Source: Natronolimnohabitans innermongolicus JCM 12255
GTDB lineage: Archaea > Halobacteriota > Halobacteria > Halobacteriales > Natrialbaceae
Direction: 5' to 3'
Assembly (NCBI RefSeq): GCF_000337215.1
Contig: NZ_AOHZ01000054.1
Coordinates: forward strand, 1 to 43,315
DNA: 43,315 bases
The stretch's first letter is position 1. The number at the start of each line of letters is the position of its first letter. Position numbers and translations under genes: made by a program. Below are positions 40,952-43,315 of the stretch, piece after piece. Under the pieces are notes generated by a model, which saw only the letters and a program-made list of their open reading frames with translations, had not been told where the DNA came from and made no database searches.

Positions 40952-41177
40952 CTGACCGATCGGCCGACTCACCGGTCTACCAACTAACACTTGGCGAGCA
41001 GTTCTCGGAGGCGGAACTGGTGGTAAAACGAGACCGCGACCGGTCGATCGAAACGGCGACGGAGTTTCGGCGGACGGTCCGGAGTCGATGGAGGTCTCGT
41101 CGTCGACGCTGCACCAGCATCTACGGGAGGGTGTCCACCGTCTTCTCCGGGCGTTTCTCGACGACCGCTCGGAGTGA
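40952..41177 (+). pseudogene. Degraded HTH_10 (bacterio-opsin activator-type) regulator
   Basis: The frame from about 41058 ends VSSSTLHQHLREGVHRLL plus RAFLDDRSE and stops at TGA 41175-41177. The string SSSTLHQHLR is diagnostic for the C-terminal HTH_10 domain of haloarchaeal Bat-like regulators. The start of that domain (LTDR) appears at 40952 but in another frame and at a distance too large by about a dozen codons, with an in-frame TAA soon after it. I therefore read the region as a broken gene whose upstream domains are gone. It is in a stretch with no other large gene, between the lipoprotein and three small genes. Confidence 0.5.
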
Positions 41178-41333
41178 GGCATGCGATGGCGGCGGCGCTA
41201 ACGTGCTTCGGTCGTCTGTGCCGACGTAAGTCGGCGCAGGATGGGTACTCTCCGGTCCCCTACGTTCGGATAGGACACGCGACGAGACCATCTCGCGTCG
41301 ACGATACCACCGCGCATCGAACGTCCCGTACTC

Positions 41334-41507
41334 ATGGCAGCAAACGATACGTCCAACGGCTCACGCACCGACCCCGAACGTCCCGCGATTCCGACGGCCA
41401 TCGTCGCGGACGTCGATAGCACCGGCCGCGTCATGATATACGACGAGCGAACGCAGACGGCCTGGATCAGTTCGACGAACGCGGTCGCGCTCGAGCGGAT
41501 GGTCTGA
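41334..41507 (+). CDS. Small protein, 57 residues, DUF7331-like
   Basis: ATG 41334 to TGA 41505-41507. The product starts MAANDTSNGSRTDPER and contains GRVMIYDERTQTAWISSTNA followed by VALERMV at its end. The Y-D-x-x-x-x-x-A-W-I-x-S-T-N pattern resembles a family of small haloarchaeal proteins (DUF7331) of unknown function; the assignment is by memory. Codons follow the GC-ending habit of the genome. A single hydrophilic domain with no membrane span. It is the first of three small genes transcribed in the same direction. Confidence 0.68.
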   Translation: MAANDTSNGSRTDPERPAIPTAIVADVDSTGRVMIYDERTQTAWISSTNAVALERMV

Positions 41508-41683
41508 GTCGGACGACCGTCAGACAACCGGACGGCCTCTCCGTCGAAGACGCTCGTCTCTTCCCGATCGACGCCGCTGCTTCGACTGCAATTTAGGTTC
41601 GTTGCCGGCGTCTCCGTCGACGACACGACTGCACTCACACTCGCCGGCCGTGACGGTCGGCACCGTGTCCAGCGACGTACAAT

Positions 41684-41851
41684 ATGAACCGAGAACGCTC
41701 CCCGCGAGCCGATACACCGCTGTGCGAGGACGAGCGAGCGGCCTGGGAACACTTCCGGCGGACGGGGTGTATCCTCCCAGGATACGCACACGTGATCGCC
41801 AGGGAACTGAAAGCGAGTCGCGAGCGCGACGGCGAGCACGAATCGACGTGA
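41684..41851 (+). CDS. Small hypothetical protein, 55 residues
   Basis: ATG 41684 to TGA 41849-41851. The product begins MNRERSPRADTPLCEDERAA and continues WEHFRRTGCILPGYAHVIAR, with a charged end ELKASRERDGEHEST. The middle is a helical, amphipathic stretch with two Cys. Codon use fits the genome. No family recognised; position between two other small genes suggests an unexplored cluster. An AT-rich AATATG-type start context (TACAATATGAAC) hints at a leaderless start but no clear TATA box is seen. Confidence 0.55.
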   Translation: MNRERSPRADTPLCEDERAAWEHFRRTGCILPGYAHVIARELKASRERDGEHEST

Positions 41852-41987
41852 TCGGCCGACCCGGTCCCGCGACCGTACTCGAGGCGGACGCTGGACTGGG
41901 TCCGTCTCGCCCGACGTCGGTCGGGGGTTCTCCGCTCGAGAAACCGCGGACGTACGGCCGACTCGCGACCAGTCACCGGCACACAGC

Positions 41988-42155
41988 ATGACGACACACA
42001 TCAAACTACACGGATCGAAGGCCCAACGGTTCGAGGCGATCAAACTCGAACTGAGCGAACGGATGGGGTACGAACTGAGCAACCCCGAGGCGCTCGGACT
42101 CCTGATGGCCGGTTTCGAGCCCGACGGACGTTCCGACGGGGCGGACGATCACTGA
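41988..42155 (+). CDS. Small hypothetical protein, 55 residues
   Basis: ATG 41988 to TGA 42153-42155. The product begins MTTHIKLHGSKAQRFEAIKL, continues ELSERMGYELSNPEALGLLM, and ends AGFEPDGRSDGADDH. The order beta strand (THIKLHG), helix, and helix with an NPEALGLLM turn is reminiscent of small ribbon-helix-helix DNA-binding proteins, such as those in toxin-antitoxin modules or phage regulators, but I see no toxin gene next to it. Codon use fits the genome. Function unknown. Confidence 0.62.
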   Translation: MTTHIKLHGSKAQRFEAIKLELSERMGYELSNPEALGLLMAGFEPDGRSDGADDH

Positions 42156-42224
42156 CCGGACCGCACCGACCGAATCCGTGCTCCGGAGGTGACCCCGAAA
42201 CGCCCGATTCGGACCCCTCGACGG

Positions 42225-43315
42225 CTACTCGCCGAGCGTGACCCGCGTGGTCTCTTCGGTCGTCTGTCCGAAGTAATCGGTCGCACGGATCGTGACGTCG
42301 TACGGCGCTTCGTCGCCGTCGAGGGCATCGTCCCGGAGCGACTCGCTCCCCGATGCCTCCTCACCCCGCGCCATCGAACTCGTGTCGGCGACGACCGTCT
42401 CGTCGTCGGCGCGGACTAACTCGAGTTCGACGCCGTCGAGTTCCGCGCCCTCGTCCGAGACGGACCACTCGACGACGGCCTCGGGCGTTCCGAGGAAGTC
42501 GTCGATCGCCACCTCGAACCGATCGATCTCGGGTGCGGGAGAGCGTTCGTCGAGCGAAACCGTGTCGCTCTCCTCGGCGGTGTTGCCCTCGGCGTCGGTG
42601 ACCGTCAGCGTAACGTCGTACTCCTCGCCCGCTCCCTCGAGTCGGTCGCTGTTTCTGACCGTGTGAACGCCGCTCTCCTCGCCGCCCTCGACCTCGGAGG
42701 CCACGCGGTGGAGCGCCTCGTCGTCGTCCGCGTACCGGAGTTCGGATTCGACGAGTTCGAGTTCGCCATCGCGGTCCGAGACGTCCCAGTGGACGGCACA
42801 GCGGACGAACTGGCCGTTGCTGTCGTCGGTGAGTTCGAAGCGTTCGACCGTCGGCAGCCCGGGCTCCGGATCGGTTTCGACTCGCACCGTCTCTCCGGTC
42901 GCGCGTTCGTCGTCCCCGTCGGCAACCGCTTCGATCTCGTACTCGGTTTCGGGCTCGAGTCCCGCAAGGTCGTCCTCGTAGGCGCCGATGGACTGCAGGG
43001 ACTGTGAGTCCGTGGCGTCCCACTCGTCGTCGCCGGCCTGACGGACGCGAAACGACACCGCGACCTCGTCGGCGTCGCTCAGTCCGTCGAGTCGCCCGCT
43101 CGCTTGGAGCGTGCGGTGATCGACGGCTTCGACGTCGCCGGTTTCGACGGCGAGGTCCTCGAGGCCCGTCGCGAACGTCACGACGTTCGCGGTCGCCGTC
43201 TCGTCGCCGTCGTCGAGAACGGCGCGGACGTCGTACTCGGTTTCGGGAGTCAGGTCCTCGAGCGCGGCGCTGAACTCGTCCTTCTTGGTGGGCGTCCAGT
43301 GCCTCATCGATGATC
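42225..43315 (-). CDS. Secreted-type protein with fibronectin III-like repeats (5' truncated)
   Basis: An open frame enters from the right edge and ends at the stop at 42225-42227, giving more than 360 residues. At least three beta-sandwich modules are visible: DEFSAALEDLTPETEYDVRAV (end of an FN3 module, near the edge), GAYEDDLAGLEPETEYEIEA (a second), and two later modules with EYDVTLTVTDAEGNTAEESD and APYDVTIRATDYFGQTTEE, of PKD/Ig-like type. There is no Cys-rich, catalytic or anchor motif, and the C-terminus lacks a PGF-CTERM tail. Met at 43307 is unlikely to be the real start because it lies inside an FN3 module. Such arrays are typical of surface or extracellular enzymes in haloarchaea; the function-bearing domain would be further upstream, outside the window. 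Confidence 0.8.
   Translation of the reverse strand, partial: SSMRHWTPTKKDEFSAALEDLTPETEYDVRAVLDDGDETATANVVTFATGLEDLAVETGDVEAVDHRTLQASGRLDGLSDADEVAVSFRVRQAGDDEWDATDSQSLQSIGAYEDDLAGLEPETEYEIEAVADGDDERATGETVRVETDPEPGLPTVERFELTDDSNGQFVRCAVHWDVSDRDGELELVESELRYADDDEALHRVASEVEGGEESGVHTVRNSDRLEGAGEEYDVTLTVTDAEGNTAEESDTVSLDERSPAPEIDRFEVAIDDFLGTPEAVVEWSVSDEGAELDGVELELVRADDETVVADTSSMARGEEASGSESLRDDALDGDEAPYDVTIRATDYFGQTTEETTRVTLGE

Noticed and set aside
41520-41789. An 89-codon minus-strand frame containing GECEC, considered as a small zinc protein
   Set aside because: It overlaps the start of the plus-strand small gene at 41684, and its C-terminal half is Arg-rich like other shadow frames. No second Cys pair completes a zinc site.
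43305-43307. ATG at the right edge as the true start of the fibronectin III-like protein
   Set aside because: It lies inside a beta-sandwich module and no upstream stop is visible, so the gene most likely continues beyond the window.
1-43315. CRISPR array, complete insertion sequence or provirus
   Set aside because: I found no run of equal-length direct repeats with spacers, no transposase-type DDE or HUH motif, and no phage structural gene.

Overview
This window is a chromosomal segment of a haloarchaeon, most likely a member of the Natrialbaceae. The GC content is high, the predicted proteins are strongly acidic, many genes look leaderless with a TATA-like box about 28 bases before the start codon, and the gene content is archaeal: Hef, Hel308, KEOPS Cgi121, PurO, a thermosome, an archaeal KH protein, a PGF-CTERM protein and twin-arginine lipoproteins with acidic linkers. 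The exact genus cannot be fixed from the sequence alone.

Layout. 1-7010: the C-terminus of a PGF-CTERM surface protein, an H-NOX-like protein that seems to lack its heme ligand, a dolichol-kinase-type membrane enzyme, a DUF5518-like protein, an ABC-2 exporter pair, an MFS transporter, a lipoprotein and TspO. 7100-14234: two HTTM (vitamin-K-carboxylase-like) membrane paralogues flanking an orphan ABC-2 permease and the Hef helicase/nuclease. 14345-20458: an SSSCA1-like zinc protein, a TIGR00725-GNAT fusion, malate dehydrogenase, a three-cysteine ferredoxin, a methyltransferase, a PiT phosphate transporter and a universal stress protein. 20567-24583: Hel308 overlapping Cgi121, then a zinc alcohol dehydrogenase. 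24641-30100: a small membrane protein, a DUF211-VIT1 pair, an OYE-family flavoenzyme, a rhodanese lipoprotein, tRNA-Gln(CUG), a tandem-HNH protein in AT-richer DNA, and PurO. 30511-40012: peroxiredoxin, Hsp20, a hydrolase remnant, bacterial-type LeuRS, a DUF2071 protein, an ornithine cyclodeaminase/alanine dehydrogenase-type enzyme, a hairpin array, the thermosome and a KH protein. 40255-43315: a lipoprotein, a degraded HTH_10 regulator, three very small genes, and the edge of a secreted fibronectin-III-like protein.

Most of the window is housekeeping: genome repair and fork processing (Hef, Hel308), tRNA modification and charging (Cgi121, LeuRS, tRNA-Gln), protein quality control (thermosome, Hsp20), central metabolism (Mdh, PurO) and transport. 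No complete transposon, CRISPR array, provirus or defence island was seen. The less ordinary items are the 230-base array of short-loop hairpins after the thermosome gene, the TIGR00725-GNAT fusion, the H-NOX homologue lacking the proximal histidine, the HTTM pair with long near-identical DNA blocks, a 16-base perfect palindrome in an HTTM promoter, the homing-like HNH gene beside a tRNA, two gene remnants and a trio of 55-57 residue genes.
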